Source: Roseivirga sp. | Lineage (GTDB): Bacteria; Bacteroidota; Bacteroidia; Cytophagales; Cyclobacteriaceae | Reading direction: 5' to 3' | Assembly: GCA_021404565.1 (NCBI GenBank) | Contig: JAAWWF010000016.1 | Location: 62,001-126,000, forward strand | Length of the DNA stretch: 64,000 nt | Shown: positions 18,328 through 27,464 of the stretch, piece by piece | Position numbering within the stretch: the stretch's first letter is position 1 | How the letters are laid out: each line of letters opens with the position of its first letter | Notes under the pieces: model-generated | Seen by the model: only the letters and a program-made list of their open reading frames with translations | Databases searched by the model: none | What the model was told of the DNA's origin: nothing | Position numbers and translations under genes: made by a program

Positions 18328-18627
18328 ATGGCTGTATATTACATTGGATCGTACGATGTGACCGATCCGCAATCATATGATGAATATGTAAAGGGAGTGA
18401 TTCCCTTGCTCATGAAGCATGGATGCGAAATTATAGTAGCAGATCGGGAGGCACAGAAAATAGAGGGAGCGTCACGGAACATCAATCTCGTCTTAAAGTT
18501 TGACAATCAGGAGCAGGCCATGGCCTGGTACAATGACCCCGACTATCAGCCTGTGAAAGGGATTCGGTTGTCCTCCACCTCTAATTCTACAGCGGTACTG
18601 GCAAAAGCCTTTCAGTTACCTGAATAA
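18328..18627 (+). CDS. DUF1330 domain protein
   Basis: The 99-residue protein is a single DUF1330 ferredoxin-like domain: YYIGSYDVTDPQSYDEYVKGV at the start, then EAQKIEGA, and AMAWYNDPDYQPVKGIR near 66-82, which is the most conserved segment. The family is widespread, cytoplasmic and mostly uncharacterised. It stands alone with an 83-base gap before it and a strong terminator after it. Confidence 0.88.
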   Translation: MAVYYIGSYDVTDPQSYDEYVKGVIPLLMKHGCEIIVADREAQKIEGASRNINLVLKFDNQEQAMAWYNDPDYQPVKGIRLSSTSNSTAVLAKAFQLPE

Positions 18628-18654
18628 ACAAATTAAAAATATTGAGTAACCGAT

Positions 18655-18687
18655 GAACTGACGGTGAATGCCGTCAGTTCTCTTTTT
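18655..18687 (+). terminator. Rho-independent terminator after the DUF1330 gene
   Basis: Ten-base arms GAACTGACGG and CCGTCAGTTC enclose the loop TGAATG and are followed by TCTTTTT. The next gene starts 18 bases later. Confidence 0.85.
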
Positions 18688-18704
18688 ATAAACCTAAGAA
18701 ACGC

Positions 18705-19658
18705 ATGAATCAACTTACCTTCCACAATGGCGATAAGCTCGATGCTATTGGCCTTGGCACCTGGAAATCGGAACCTGGAGAAGTATACGAGGCTGTAAGA
18801 GAAGCTATCAGAATAGGCTACAGACATATCGACTGTGCCTGGATTTATCAGAATGAGGCTGAAATTGGTACTGCCTTCGCAGACTCCTTTGCTGCAGGAG
18901 AAGTAACGCGGGAAGAGTTGTGGGTAACCTCTAAGCTCTGGAATTCATTTCATGCCCCTGAAGATGTGGCACCTGCACTGCAAGAGACCTTGACGAATTT
19001 ACAGCTGGACTATCTGGACCTTTACCTGATTCACTGGCCCATTGCTCATAAACCGGGAGTTACCTTTTCAGAAACAGCAGATGGCTTTTTGCCCATAGAC
19101 GAAATGCCCATTGAAGCTACCTGGAAGGCCATGGAGGCCTGCGTAGACCAAGGCCTGGTCAAACATATCGGGGTATCGAATTTTAATATACCCAAGCTCA
19201 AAAAGCTGATGGCTTCAGCGCGTATTCAGCCTGAAATGAACCAGGTAGAGTCCCATCCACTGCTCGCCCAAAACGAGTTGCTCAGCTTTTGCCTGAGTAA
19301 TGGCATACAATATACGGCCTATTCTCCTCTGGGGTCACGTGACCGCGCAGCGGGTATGAAGGGTGCTGACGAACCTGATATGTTCGAAAACGAGGTCATT
19401 AAATCAGTGGCCGACAAGCATGGGGTGCATCCTGCACAAATACTCATCAAATGGGCAGAAGCACGGGGCACTTCGGTGATTCCCAAGTCGGTAAACCCTA
19501 AACGGCTCAAACAAAATCTGGAAGCTGCTAACATTCCTTTAAGTGATGAGGACATGGATGCCATGAATGGAGTGGATAAAGGATATCGCTTTCTCAATGG
19601 CATTTTCTGGGAGCGACCCGGTGGCTTCTATACTGCGGATAGTCTCTGGAATGATTAG
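18705..19658 (+). CDS. Aldo/keto reductase
   Basis: The 317-residue protein is a full-length NADPH-dependent aldo/keto reductase (TIM barrel). The tetrad is visible: Asp in HIDCAWIYQNE, Tyr of the same motif, Lys in VTSKLWN and His in YLIHWPI. The substrate loops VKHIGVSNFN and, near the end, SVIPKSVNPKRLKQN for the NADP phosphate are present. Such enzymes reduce aldehydes or ketones in the cytoplasm; the substrate is not predictable. It is monocistronic, between a terminator and the left end of an insertion sequence 23 bases after its stop. Confidence 0.92.
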   Translation: MNQLTFHNGDKLDAIGLGTWKSEPGEVYEAVREAIRIGYRHIDCAWIYQNEAEIGTAFADSFAAGEVTREELWVTSKLWNSFHAPEDVAPALQETLTNLQLDYLDLYLIHWPIAHKPGVTFSETADGFLPIDEMPIEATWKAMEACVDQGLVKHIGVSNFNIPKLKKLMASARIQPEMNQVESHPLLAQNELLSFCLSNGIQYTAYSPLGSRDRAAGMKGADEPDMFENEVIKSVADKHGVHPAQILIKWAEARGTSVIPKSVNPKRLKQNLEAANIPLSDEDMDAMNGVDKGYRFLNGIFWERPGGFYTADSLWND

Positions 19659-19681
19659 CCAGGAATGACAGAAGTTCAAAG

Positions 19682-19702
19682 AAAAAGAGGGTGTCTCAAA
19701 AG
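19682..19702. repeat. Left terminal inverted repeat of the IS
   Basis: The core GAGGGTGTCTCAAAAG matches the complement of the right end at 13 of 16 bases. The same bases start a terminator-like hairpin. Confidence 0.75.
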
Positions 19703-19715
19703 GGCACCCTTTTTC
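19689..19715 (+). terminator. Hairpin with T tract at the left IS end
   Basis: GGGTGTC pairs with GGCACCC (one G-T pair) around a seven-base loop and is followed by TTTTTCT. It would stop transcripts arriving from the aldo/keto reductase before they enter the transposase gene. Confidence 0.6.
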
Positions 19716-19778
19716 TATGGATTGGACATTAGTGGTATTTGGGCTTTAAGATGATGGATGTAGGTGTTATCTTAAAGT

Positions 19779-21320
19779 ATGTCAACAAAACGGAAAGTCT
19801 TTAAAGATTATCACCGTGACCAGTTGATGTTACTACCTCCGAGTCTGGATGAATTGATTCCAGATCGTCATCCTGTTCGCCTGGTCAACTCGGTTATAGA
19901 TAAGATTAATATTGAAGTATTAGAGCGTAAGTACAAAGGAGGAGGTAGTTCCTCCTACCACCCTGGTATGCTACTCAAAGTGCTGGTCTATGGTTACCTG
20001 AGTAATATTTATTCTTCCCGTAAACTGGAGACAGCATTGCAGGAAAACATCCACTTCATGTGGATCAGTGGAATGAGCAAGCCTGATCATAACACACTGG
20101 CTCGTTTTCGTAGCGAAAGGTTAATGCATGATCTGAAAGTGATCTTTGCTCAAGTAGTAGAACTATTGGTAGCAGAGGGCTTAGTGAGTATTAAAGAACT
20201 CTACACAGATGGCACCAAGATAGAAGCTAGTGCTAACCGCTACAGCTTTGTATGGGGTAAAGCGATCAAAACCAGCAAAGAGCGGATAGCAAGGCAGTTA
20301 AAGGAGCTTTGGGATTATACTCAAAAGTTAGCAGAAGAAGAACTGGCAGGTGCCGCTGAAGTTGATTTTAATCAGATAGATCCAAAGAAACTTGAGCGAA
20401 CAATAGAGAAGATTGATAAAGCCTTATCAGGCAAGCAGGTCAGTAAAAAAGTAAAACAGAAGCTCAATTATGCCAAAAAGAATTGGCCGGGAAAGCTTCG
20501 GGAGTATGAGCAAAAGCAAGCCATACTCCGTGGTCGAAATAGCTACTCTAAAACCGATCATGATGCCACCTTCATGCGAATGAAAGAGGACCATATGCTC
20601 AATGGCCAGTTAAAGCCAGCTTATAACTGGCAAATCAGTACTTCCCGTCAATTTATTATCAATACCACACTGCACCAGACTACCGCTGATACTCATACCT
20701 TAAAACCTCACCTTGAACAGTATGAAGAACTCTATAAAAATAAGCCAGGGATCATTTGTGCCGATGCAGGCTATGGTAGTGAAGAGAATTATACCTACCT
20801 GGAAGCAGAGGGAATAGATCACTACGTGAAGTATAATTACTTCCACAAAGAGCAAAGTAAGAAGTGGAATGAAGATCCCTTTAGGTCAGCTAACCTATAT
20901 TATAATGAACAGAGTGACACCCTCTACTGCCCTATGGGGCAGGCCATGCATAAAACCGGTGAGCAGAAAAGAAAAACCAAAACAGGTTTTGAACAAACTT
21001 ATTCTAACTATCAAGCTCAAAACTGCGCTGGTTGCCCGTTAAAGTCGCAATGCCATAAAGCATCAGGCAATCGCACCGTTCAGCTTAACCATAGTTTGAG
21101 AAAACTAAAACAGAAAGCACGAGAAAAACTATTGGGTGAACAGGGCCTTAAACATAGAAGTCAAAGGCCAGCAGATGTTGAAGCAGTTTTTGGTAATGTC
21201 AAACACAACAAGGCCTTTAAGCGCTTCAGATTGAGAGGTATCCATAAAGTAGAAGTAGAGACATTATTGATGGCAATGGCCCATAACCTGGCAAAAATGA
21301 GTATCCTCAAGGCCGCATAA
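19779..21320 (+). CDS. IS1182-family transposase (DDE)
   Basis: The 513-residue transposase has an N-terminal DUF772 domain (LDELIPDRHPVRLVNSVI and YHPGMLLKVLVYGYLSNIYSSRKLE) and a DDE catalytic domain. The catalytic residues can be placed at Asp144 (LYTDGTKIEA), Asp329 (CADAGYGSEENY) and Glu468 (ADVEAVFGNVKHN). A Cys cluster CAGCPLKSQC lies near 415, as usual for the DDE_Tnp_1_6 group. There is no frameshift or stop, so it should be active. It is bounded by inverted repeats about 95 bases upstream and 110 downstream. Confidence 0.95.
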   Translation: MSTKRKVFKDYHRDQLMLLPPSLDELIPDRHPVRLVNSVIDKINIEVLERKYKGGGSSSYHPGMLLKVLVYGYLSNIYSSRKLETALQENIHFMWISGMSKPDHNTLARFRSERLMHDLKVIFAQVVELLVAEGLVSIKELYTDGTKIEASANRYSFVWGKAIKTSKERIARQLKELWDYTQKLAEEELAGAAEVDFNQIDPKKLERTIEKIDKALSGKQVSKKVKQKLNYAKKNWPGKLREYEQKQAILRGRNSYSKTDHDATFMRMKEDHMLNGQLKPAYNWQISTSRQFIINTTLHQTTADTHTLKPHLEQYEELYKNKPGIICADAGYGSEENYTYLEAEGIDHYVKYNYFHKEQSKKWNEDPFRSANLYYNEQSDTLYCPMGQAMHKTGEQKRKTKTGFEQTYSNYQAQNCAGCPLKSQCHKASGNRTVQLNHSLRKLKQKAREKLLGEQGLKHRSQRPADVEAVFGNVKHNKAFKRFRLRGIHKVEVETLLMAMAHNLAKMSILKAA

Positions 21321-21398
21321 ACTCAAAAGGTCAGCAGCTCCTAAAAAAACCATCGAATCAATACTAAATCTTCTCACACTAATCATATCTATAAAAAA

Positions 21399-21435
21399 GA
21401 CCGACTCAGATACTTCTGAGACGGCCTCTTTTTTT
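21399..21435. terminator. Hairpin with T tract at the right IS end, overlapping the right inverted repeat
   Basis: GACCGACTCAG and CTGAGACGGCC pair at 9 of 11 positions around ATACTT and are followed by TCTTTTTTT on the plus strand. The element thus ends in a terminator-like hairpin on both sides. The terminal repeat proper is 21413-21433. Confidence 0.65.
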
Positions 21436-21483
21436 AATCAAAAATCTATAATTCGTGTAATTACGATTTCGAGTTTTCTGTTC

Positions 21484-21675
21484 TTATGCTCTACGCACGT
21501 TTACAGCATTAATGCCTTTGCGACCTTCTTCAGTATCGAAGGTTACTTTCATATCTTTTTCAATTGCGTCAATTGTTCCTGACACGTGTACAAAGACATC
21601 TTGTTGAGTTTCATCGTCAACGATAAAGCCAAAACCTTTGTCATCGTTGAAGAATTTTACGGTACCTGTTTTCAT
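21484..21675 (-). CDS. Cold-shock domain protein (CspA family)
   Basis: The 63-residue protein is a single cold-shock domain: TGTVKFFNDDKGFGFI carries RNP1 (KGFGFI) and QDVFVHVSG carries RNP2 (VFVHV). Such proteins bind single-stranded RNA or DNA and unwind structures that form in mRNA. It is monocistronic. Its leader of roughly 45-50 bases contains a short hairpin-forming sequence (CGTAT...ATACG, 21707-21722), and a promoter-like TAGCTTTG lies upstream. The protein seems slightly acidic for the family. Confidence 0.93.
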   Translation of the reverse strand: MKTGTVKFFNDDKGFGFIVDDETQQDVFVHVSGTIDAIEKDMKVTFDTEEGRKGINAVNVRRA

Positions 21676-21727
21676 TGTAAATTGTAATAAGTAATAATTG
21701 ATTAATCGTATGTAAAAATACGAACGG

Positions 21728-21735
21728 CAAAGCTA
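21728..21735 (-). promoter_or_regulatory. Bacteroidota-type -7 promoter element for the cold-shock gene
   Basis: On the minus strand the bases read TAGCTTTG, which fits the Bacteroidota consensus TAnnTTTG, about 53 bases upstream of the start codon. A clear TTG at the -33 position is not visible, so the assignment is moderate. Confidence 0.45.
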
Positions 21736-21836
21736 GTCATAAGTTTATCGTGTCCTATGATTTAATTGTTAATTCGGTGTTTTTTTTCTGATTTTCAGCG
21801 AATTAACCCGAATTTCTACGAAAACCGCTTCTGTTT

Positions 21837-22343
21837 ATGAAAAAACTCTTGATCGTAAGACATGCAAAATCCAGCTGGGACGATGCTTCTTTGAGAGATT
21901 TCGACCGCCCACTGAATAAAAGAGGCATCAGAGATGTGCCGGAAATGGGTAAAAGACTGAACAAACTTGGTGTAAAACCCGACCTGATTGTCAGTTCTCC
22001 TGCCAGGCGCGCCATTACCACCGCCAGGGGAATTGCCCATGAGATAGGTTATGAGGTGGCCGACATTCAGGAAGAACCCGATCTCTACCATGCCGGTGCA
22101 CATACCATCCGTGAGATAGTAAGTGAAGTAGATAACGAAATCGAAACCCTGATGATTTTCGGGCACAACCCAGGATTCACCGATTTAATTGCCAGGATCT
22201 CTGACCTGAACCTCTACAACCTACCTACCTGTGCGGCTTGCGGTATTGTATTTGATTTTGACCCCTGGAAGGAAATACTCAACAAACGCGGTAAAAAATT
22301 CTACTATGATTACCCAAAATCAGCTTCGGGTTCAATGTTGTGA
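21837..22343 (+). CDS. sixA: SixA-like histidine phosphatase
   Basis: The 168-residue protein begins KKLLIVRHAKSSWDD, in which RHA holds the phosphorylated His. Further motifs are LIVSSPARRAITTARGIA and MIFGHNPGFTDL, the second catalytic His. This is the short histidine phosphatase fold of SixA, which removes phosphate from phosphohistidine; in Bacteroidota the partner is not known. It is a single gene, 35 bases from the convergent hslU. The symbol is by family resemblance only. Confidence 0.82.
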   Translation: MKKLLIVRHAKSSWDDASLRDFDRPLNKRGIRDVPEMGKRLNKLGVKPDLIVSSPARRAITTARGIAHEIGYEVADIQEEPDLYHAGAHTIREIVSEVDNEIETLMIFGHNPGFTDLIARISDLNLYNLPTCAACGIVFDFDPWKEILNKRGKKFYYDYPKSASGSML

Positions 22344-22378
22344 CACTCACCTAATCGAACCCGAAACTCCTGGCTTCA

Positions 22379-23773
22379 CTATAAAATAAACTCGCTCAGG
22401 TCTTTGTTCTGAATCAGGCCTGAAAGTCGCTCTCTTACCAGCTCCTTCGTGATAACCACCTTGGCATTCTGTGGAATATTGTCGGGAATATCGAAGAGGA
22501 TTTCATTCAACAAATGGCTCATAACGGTATGCAGCCTGCGAGCACCAATATTTTCTACCTCTTCGTTGATTTGGAAGGCCAGTCGGGCCAGTTCTTTCAA
22601 AGATTCATCATTGAATGAAAGCATGACTTCTTCCGATCCCAAAAGGGCCTCATATTGCTTGGTAAGTGCATTCTTAGGTTCTTTCAGAATTTGGTAGAAA
22701 TCATCTTCTGTAAGGCTGTTCAGCTCTACGCGGATGGGGAAACGTCCCTGAAGTTCGGGAATAAGATCTGAAGGCTTAGCTACATGAAAAGCACCGGCAG
22801 CTACAAAGAGGATATGATCTGTATTGATCACCCCATGCTTGGTACTGACCGCGCTTCCTTCCACAATGGGTAGCAGGTCTCGTTGCACTCCCTGACGGCT
22901 TACATCCGGGCCACCGCCACCGCCTTTGTTTCCAACAGCAATCTTATCTATCTCATCAATAAAGATGATACCGGTATCCTCCGCTTTGCGAATGGCCTCA
23001 TCCTTTACTTCATCCATATCAATGAGCTTGGCGCTTTCTTCTTCAAGCAAGAGTTTCTTGGCCTCACCAATGCTTACCTTACGCTTTTTTGATTTCTTCG
23101 GCATCATGTTGCTCAGCATATCCTGCAGATTCATCATAGATACTTCATCCATCATGCCGCCACCGACCATGCCTGCGCCCCCTCCTGAGGCAGATACACT
23201 TACTTCGATTTTACGCTCATCAATCTCACCGCTGCGAATCTTCTCTCTGAAGCGTTCTCGTGTCTTTTCATTCAGCTCAGCATCCGACATTTTATCGGCA
23301 TCCATGTTCTCGGACTGAAATCCGGTTTGCGCCTTTTGGGCTGCTCTCACTGGAGGAATCAGCGCATCCAGAATCACATCTTCAACAGCCTGCTCTGCTT
23401 TTTCCTTCACTGACTCCTTCTTAGACTGGCGCACCAGGTTGACTGACTGCTCAACAAGGTCACGCACCATGCTTTCCACGTCACGGCCTACATAGCCCAC
23501 TTCCGTAAATTTAGAAGCCTCCACTTTGGTGAAAGGAGCATCGGCAATCTTTGCCAGCCTGCGGGCGATTTCTGTTTTACCCACACCAGTAGCGCCTATC
23601 AACAGAATATTATTAGGCACAATCTCCTTTTGCATCTCAGACTTGACATGCATTCGCCTCCATCGGTTTCTCAGTGCAATGGCCACATTCTTTTTGGCAT
23701 CATGCTGTCCGATGATGTATTTATCCAATTCAGAAACGATCTGTCTTGGGGTTAAGTAGTTATTATCTAACAT
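22379..23773 (-). CDS. hslU: ATP-dependent protease ATPase subunit HslU
   Basis: The 464-residue AAA+ protein starts with the HslU N-terminus (LTPRQIVSELDKYIIGQ), has Walker A GATGVGKTEIARRLA near 58-72, the inserted I domain (about 110-235, including a Gly/Met-rich stretch), Walker B IIFIDEIDKIA near 272 and sensor arginines (GRFPIRVEL, ENIGARRLH). The C-terminal residues SEFIL agree with the tail that docks into HslV. It forms the unfolding ring of the HslUV protease. HslV is not in the window. It starts one base after the porQ stop, so it belongs to a lon-porQ-hslU run. Confidence 0.95.
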   Translation of the reverse strand: MLDNNYLTPRQIVSELDKYIIGQHDAKKNVAIALRNRWRRMHVKSEMQKEIVPNNILLIGATGVGKTEIARRLAKIADAPFTKVEASKFTEVGYVGRDVESMVRDLVEQSVNLVRQSKKESVKEKAEQAVEDVILDALIPPVRAAQKAQTGFQSENMDADKMSDAELNEKTRERFREKIRSGEIDERKIEVSVSASGGGAGMVGGGMMDEVSMMNLQDMLSNMMPKKSKKRKVSIGEAKKLLLEEESAKLIDMDEVKDEAIRKAEDTGIIFIDEIDKIAVGNKGGGGGPDVSRQGVQRDLLPIVEGSAVSTKHGVINTDHILFVAAGAFHVAKPSDLIPELQGRFPIRVELNSLTEDDFYQILKEPKNALTKQYEALLGSEEVMLSFNDESLKELARLAFQINEEVENIGARRLHTVMSHLLNEILFDIPDNIPQNAKVVITKELVRERLSGLIQNKDLSEFIL

Positions 23774-23774
23774 C

Positions 23775-24806
23775 TCAATTTTTCTTTTTAATCAATCCAC
23801 TGGTGTTTATACCCAGTTGAAGTGTGTTACTTCCTCCTGCTGTGTGATATAATGCACGTGCGTAGGAAAATTCGAATCGTTTGATTTTCATCATGAAACC
23901 AAAGGAAAACCCGGCCCCACCTGAAACATTTTCTAATCTGAGCTCTTGTCTCAGTAGGTGATTGTATGCAAACCTGAGTTGAAAATTAGGGCTGAAAATC
24001 AGCTCCGAACCAAAAACCAGCCTTCTGAAAATCTCTTCACTGAACCCCGGCTCTTCTTCCTGGCCCACCAGTGAATTACCTGCCGGGTCGAAGAATACCG
24101 CATTTTGCCGATTGAGGTTCCTGGCAGTAACCGAGAACCGAAACGGCATAAACTGAGGCTTATACGTAACCCCCAGCTGAATATCCAATGGCAGCAAGCT
24201 GTTGTTATCATCAGTATAGTCGGAGAGTAGTACTCCCAGGTTTTTTACCGCCAGGCCTACCGTCAGGTCTTTTTCAGGATGCTTGAAGGTTCCTCCCAGA
24301 TCAAACAACATGGCAGAGGCTTTGAAGGCAGCAATATCTGAAACGGCCAACTTAAGGGAAGCTCCGGCCCTGAAGGGTCCGAAAGCCCTGGAATGACTGA
24401 TAGCAAAGGCATATTCCGCAATAGAGAATTCCCCGTTGAGAAAACCTTCGTTGTCAAAACTCTGAATATCTCCGTAATCCAGGTAAGAGAGGCTCGCTGC
24501 CCAGACACCTGACTTAAGCTCTCTGGCATAAACCACCGAGGTCTGGCCAATATCGGCAAAGTATCCCAGGCGATTGATGACCAATTGCTTGTCCCAATCG
24601 GTATTCAACAGAGCAGGGTTAGCACTTACCATGGCCGCGTCTTTCCAACCAGAGGTAATGTTAACACCGCCCAGAGCTGCCAAACGTGCATTTCCGGGAA
24701 TATTGAGAAACTCAAAAGCGCGCTGACCACCGAGTTGGGCTTGTGCCATCAAAGGCAGCAGTAATACCAGCAAGATCATCAGGGGCTTTCGGAGACTCAT
24801 TGTCAT
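23775..24806 (-). CDS. porQ: Type IX secretion protein PorQ
   Basis: The 343-residue protein has a signal peptide ending at AQA-QLGGQ (about residue 24) and the PorQ/PorV-like opening FEFLNIPGNARLAALGGVNI. The rest alternates hydrophobic and polar residues as in an outer-membrane beta barrel and ends in aromatic-rich strands (FEFSYARALY). PorQ is a component of the type IX secretion system that acts with PorU, PorV and PorZ at the outer surface. It lies 24 bases after lon and one base before hslU, all on the minus strand. An alternative ATG two codons later is possible. Confidence 0.85.
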   Translation of the reverse strand: MTMSLRKPLMILLVLLLPLMAQAQLGGQRAFEFLNIPGNARLAALGGVNITSGWKDAAMVSANPALLNTDWDKQLVINRLGYFADIGQTSVVYARELKSGVWAASLSYLDYGDIQSFDNEGFLNGEFSIAEYAFAISHSRAFGPFRAGASLKLAVSDIAAFKASAMLFDLGGTFKHPEKDLTVGLAVKNLGVLLSDYTDDNNSLLPLDIQLGVTYKPQFMPFRFSVTARNLNRQNAVFFDPAGNSLVGQEEEPGFSEEIFRRLVFGSELIFSPNFQLRFAYNHLLRQELRLENVSGGAGFSFGFMMKIKRFEFSYARALYHTAGGSNTLQLGINTSGLIKKKN

Positions 24807-24830
24807 TAGATATAACCCTAAAAATTAAAT

Positions 24831-27302
24831 CTAATTTTTCTCATCTGCCACTAAATCCATCGCATCCGCCACCTTTGTATCCATCAAAGCCATTTCCAAG
24901 ACCTCATGGGCATTTTCAACATAGTTAATCGACATGCCTTTGATATAGCGCTCATCGATCTCCAGAATGTCTTTTTGGTTTCTTTTGCTCAGTACAATCT
25001 CTTTAATGCCCGCGCGTCTCGCAGCCAGTATTTTTTCTTTGATACCCCCCACAGGCAGCACATTGCCACGTAAGGTAATTTCACCCGTCATGGCCAGTTT
25101 ATTCTTCACCTTTCGCTGCGTAAACAATGATGTGATGGCGGTAAGCATGGTAATACCAGCAGAAGGTCCGTCTTTAGGCACTGCCCCTGCAGGAACATGG
25201 ATATGCAAATCATATTGCTCAAAGAGCCTGTGATCAATGTCATACCTGGCTGCATTGCTTTTAAGGTAAGAAATGGCCGTTACAGCCGATTCTTTCATCA
25301 CATCGCCCAGCTGTCCGGATAGGGTAAGTTTGCCCTTTCCTTTGCTCAAGCTAGACTCAATGAAGAGTATCTCTCCCCCCACAGCCGTCCAGGCCAGTCC
25401 GGTTACCACCCCTGCCATCTTATTGTTGGCATACATTTCCTTATCGAAAACCGCACCACCCAGTACTTTTTCAATAAACTCGCTATTTACCTTCTGAGGG
25501 TATTCTTCTTCCAGTGCTATCGATTTGGCTGCACTACGTACCACCGAACCGATCTTTCGCTCAAGATTTCTTACACCAGACTCCCGCGTGTATCCATCAA
25601 TTATTTTCTGGATGGACCTTTTATCAAAGGAGATGTCCTTTGGCTTCAGGCCGTGTTCTTCTTTCTGCTTGGGAATAAGGTGCCTTTTAGCGATTTCGCT
25701 CTTTTCTTCAAGCGTATAACCGCTTACCTCAATGATCTCCATTCTATCCCGTAGGGCAGGCTGAATAGTTTCCAACGAATTGGCAGTAGCGATAAACAGC
25801 ACCTTGGACAAGTCATATTCAACCTCCAGGTAGTTATCAGTGAACTCACTGTTCTGCTCAGGATCAAGTACCTCCAGCAAAGCTGAAGAAGGATCTCCTC
25901 TGAAATTGGAGTTCACCTTATCTATTTCGTCCAGTACGAACACCGGGTTAGAGGTTTTTCCCTTCTTAATATTTTGTATCACCTTACCGGGCATGGCACC
26001 CACATAGGTTTTGCGGTGACCTCTGATCTCCGCTTCGTCATGCACACCTCCGAGCGACATTCTGACATATTGTCTGCCCAGGGCTTTGGCAATAGACTTA
26101 CCCAGAGAAGTTTTCCCTACTCCGGGAGGGCCATAAAGACAAAGTATAGGCCCTTTCAGGTCATTTTTCAGTTTGAGTACGGCCAGGTATTCAAGTATCC
26201 TGTCTTTTACCTTCTCCAGTCCGAAATGATCAGCATCGAGTATTTTCTTTGCCTTCTTCAGGTCCAGATCATCCTCGGTAAACTCATTCCATGGCAGCTC
26301 TACCATAAGCTCGGCATAGTTCATCGCAATGGGGTACTCAGCCGCCATCGGATTCATGCGCAACACCTTATCCAGTTCTTTGTTGAAGTGAAGCTTAACT
26401 TTCTCAGGCCACTCCTTCTTGTCTCCTTTCGCACGTAGCTCTGCCACCTCTCTTTCGGGGCCATCTTCGCCCAGCTCATCCTGGAGCACACGCATTTGCT
26501 GCCTTAGAAAGTAATCACGCTGCTGCTGATCTATATCGGAATGCACCTTGCTCTGGATCTCATGCTTCAGCTCGAGCATTTGCAACTCTTTGAGCATGTA
26601 TTCAAGCAGCTTGGTGGCCCGCTCAATCCCATCATTTATTTCAAGCAATTTCTGCTTGTCTTTCACATCGGCATTGATATTGGAAGACAGAAAATGCACC
26701 AGGAAACTAGGCTTCTCTATGTTATCAAGGGCTACCTGCGCTTCTTTCGGAATCTCAGGATTCAGCTTCATGATATTAGTCGCTGTATCCCTGATGGACT
26801 GAATGACTGCATTTTCTTCCTTGCTCAGCTTCTTCGCAAAGTTTTCAGGAAGCAACCTGATCTTAGCGGCCAGGTGAGGCGTAGTAGTGGTAAACTCTTC
26901 TACTTCAAACCTGTGTTTGCCTTGTATAATGATGGTGGTATTACCATCAGGCAGTACCAGCATTTTCACAATCTTGGCAATGGTACCCACCCTATAAAGC
27001 TCTGAAGACTTGGGATCTTCTACCGAAGCATTCTGCTGTGTCAGCACCCCAATGGTCTTATCTCCTTTGTAGGCCTTTTTCACCACCTTGATAGACTTCT
27101 GTCTACCAACGGTGATTGGAATTAAAACACCTGGAAAAAGTACCGTATTGCGAACAGCAAGAATCGGGAGTTCTTCGGGTATGCTTCCTTCCTTAAAGTC
27201 TTCGTCATCGTCTGAGGCGATCATTTGTATAAACTCGCCACTCTCATCCTCGTCCGAATCACCCGCAAGCATATTTCCCAATAATTGACTGTCTATTACC
27301 AT
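24831..27302 (-). CDS. lon: ATP-dependent protease Lon
   Basis: The product of 823 residues has the Lon order: N-terminal substrate domain ([19 protein letters not shown]), helical linker with the [14 protein letters not shown] segment, AAA+ domain with Walker [10 protein letters not shown] and Walker [10 protein letters not shown], and the protease domain with DGPSAGI (catalytic Ser) and [10 protein letters not shown] (catalytic Lys). I place the start at the ATG at 27302 (MVIDSQLLG) because the extra ten residues from 27332 run through an upstream palindrome and look non-coding. It degrades misfolded and regulatory proteins in the cytoplasm. It is the first gene of the lon-porQ-hslU run. 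Confidence 0.95.
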   Translation of the reverse strand: MVIDSQLLGNMLAGDSDEDESGEFIQMIASDDDEDFKEGSIPEELPILAVRNTVLFPGVLIPITVGRQKSIKVVKKAYKGDKTIGVLTQQNASVEDPKSSELYRVGTIAKIVKMLVLPDGNTTIIIQGKHRFEVEEFTTTTPHLAAKIRLLPENFAKKLSKEENAVIQSIRDTATNIMKLNPEIPKEAQVALDNIEKPSFLVHFLSSNINADVKDKQKLLEINDGIERATKLLEYMLKELQMLELKHEIQSKVHSDIDQQQRDYFLRQQMRVLQDELGEDGPEREVAELRAKGDKKEWPEKVKLHFNKELDKVLRMNPMAAEYPIAMNYAELMVELPWNEFTEDDLDLKKAKKILDADHFGLEKVKDRILEYLAVLKLKNDLKGPILCLYGPPGVGKTSLGKSIAKALGRQYVRMSLGGVHDEAEIRGHRKTYVGAMPGKVIQNIKKGKTSNPVFVLDEIDKVNSNFRGDPSSALLEVLDPEQNSEFTDNYLEVEYDLSKVLFIATANSLETIQPALRDRMEIIEVSGYTLEEKSEIAKRHLIPKQKEEHGLKPKDISFDKRSIQKIIDGYTRESGVRNLERKIGSVVRSAAKSIALEEEYPQKVNSEFIEKVLGGAVFDKEMYANNKMAGVVTGLAWTAVGGEILFIESSLSKGKGKLTLSGQLGDVMKESAVTAISYLKSNAARYDIDHRLFEQYDLHIHVPAGAVPKDGPSAGITMLTAITSLFTQRKVKNKLAMTGEITLRGNVLPVGGIKEKILAARRAGIKEIVLSKRNQKDILEIDERYIKGMSINYVENAHEVLEMALMDTKVADAMDLVADEKN

Positions 27303-27315
27303 ATATCTATCGCTC

Positions 27316-27330
27316 GTGCCACAATGGCAC
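27316..27330. promoter_or_regulatory. Perfect 15-bp palindrome just upstream of lon
   Basis: GTGCCA-CAA-TGGCAC lies 13 bases upstream of the lon start. Its place fits a repressor site or an mRNA leader hairpin. No regulator is assigned. Confidence 0.4.
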
Positions 27331-27464
27331 ATTTAGTCTCTAAAACAATTGGCTCACCACAATTGCAAGCCCTATGCCAAACCCTAACCTGACAGGAAGC
27401 GTTTTTTGAATATGGTGAAAAACACTTAACTTGATATTTGGTACTTTCACCTCCCATCAATCAC

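Larger units (their letters stand above)
19682..21433 (+). mobile_element. IS1182-family insertion sequence, intact
   Basis: The element is about 1.75 kb with one transposase gene. Imperfect terminal inverted repeats of 21 bases bound it (19682-19702 and 21413-21433, 18 of 21 matching). It may instead begin at GAGG (19687) and end at CCTC (21428), because the outermost A and T runs are low in information. No target duplication is evident in the flanks. It lies in a gap between two intact genes and interrupts nothing visible. Confidence 0.85.

Noticed and set aside
27303-27332. Longer N-terminus of Lon from 27332
   Set aside because: The ten extra codons run through the GTGCCA-CAA-TGGCAC palindrome, and the ATG at 27302 gives a Lon-like start.
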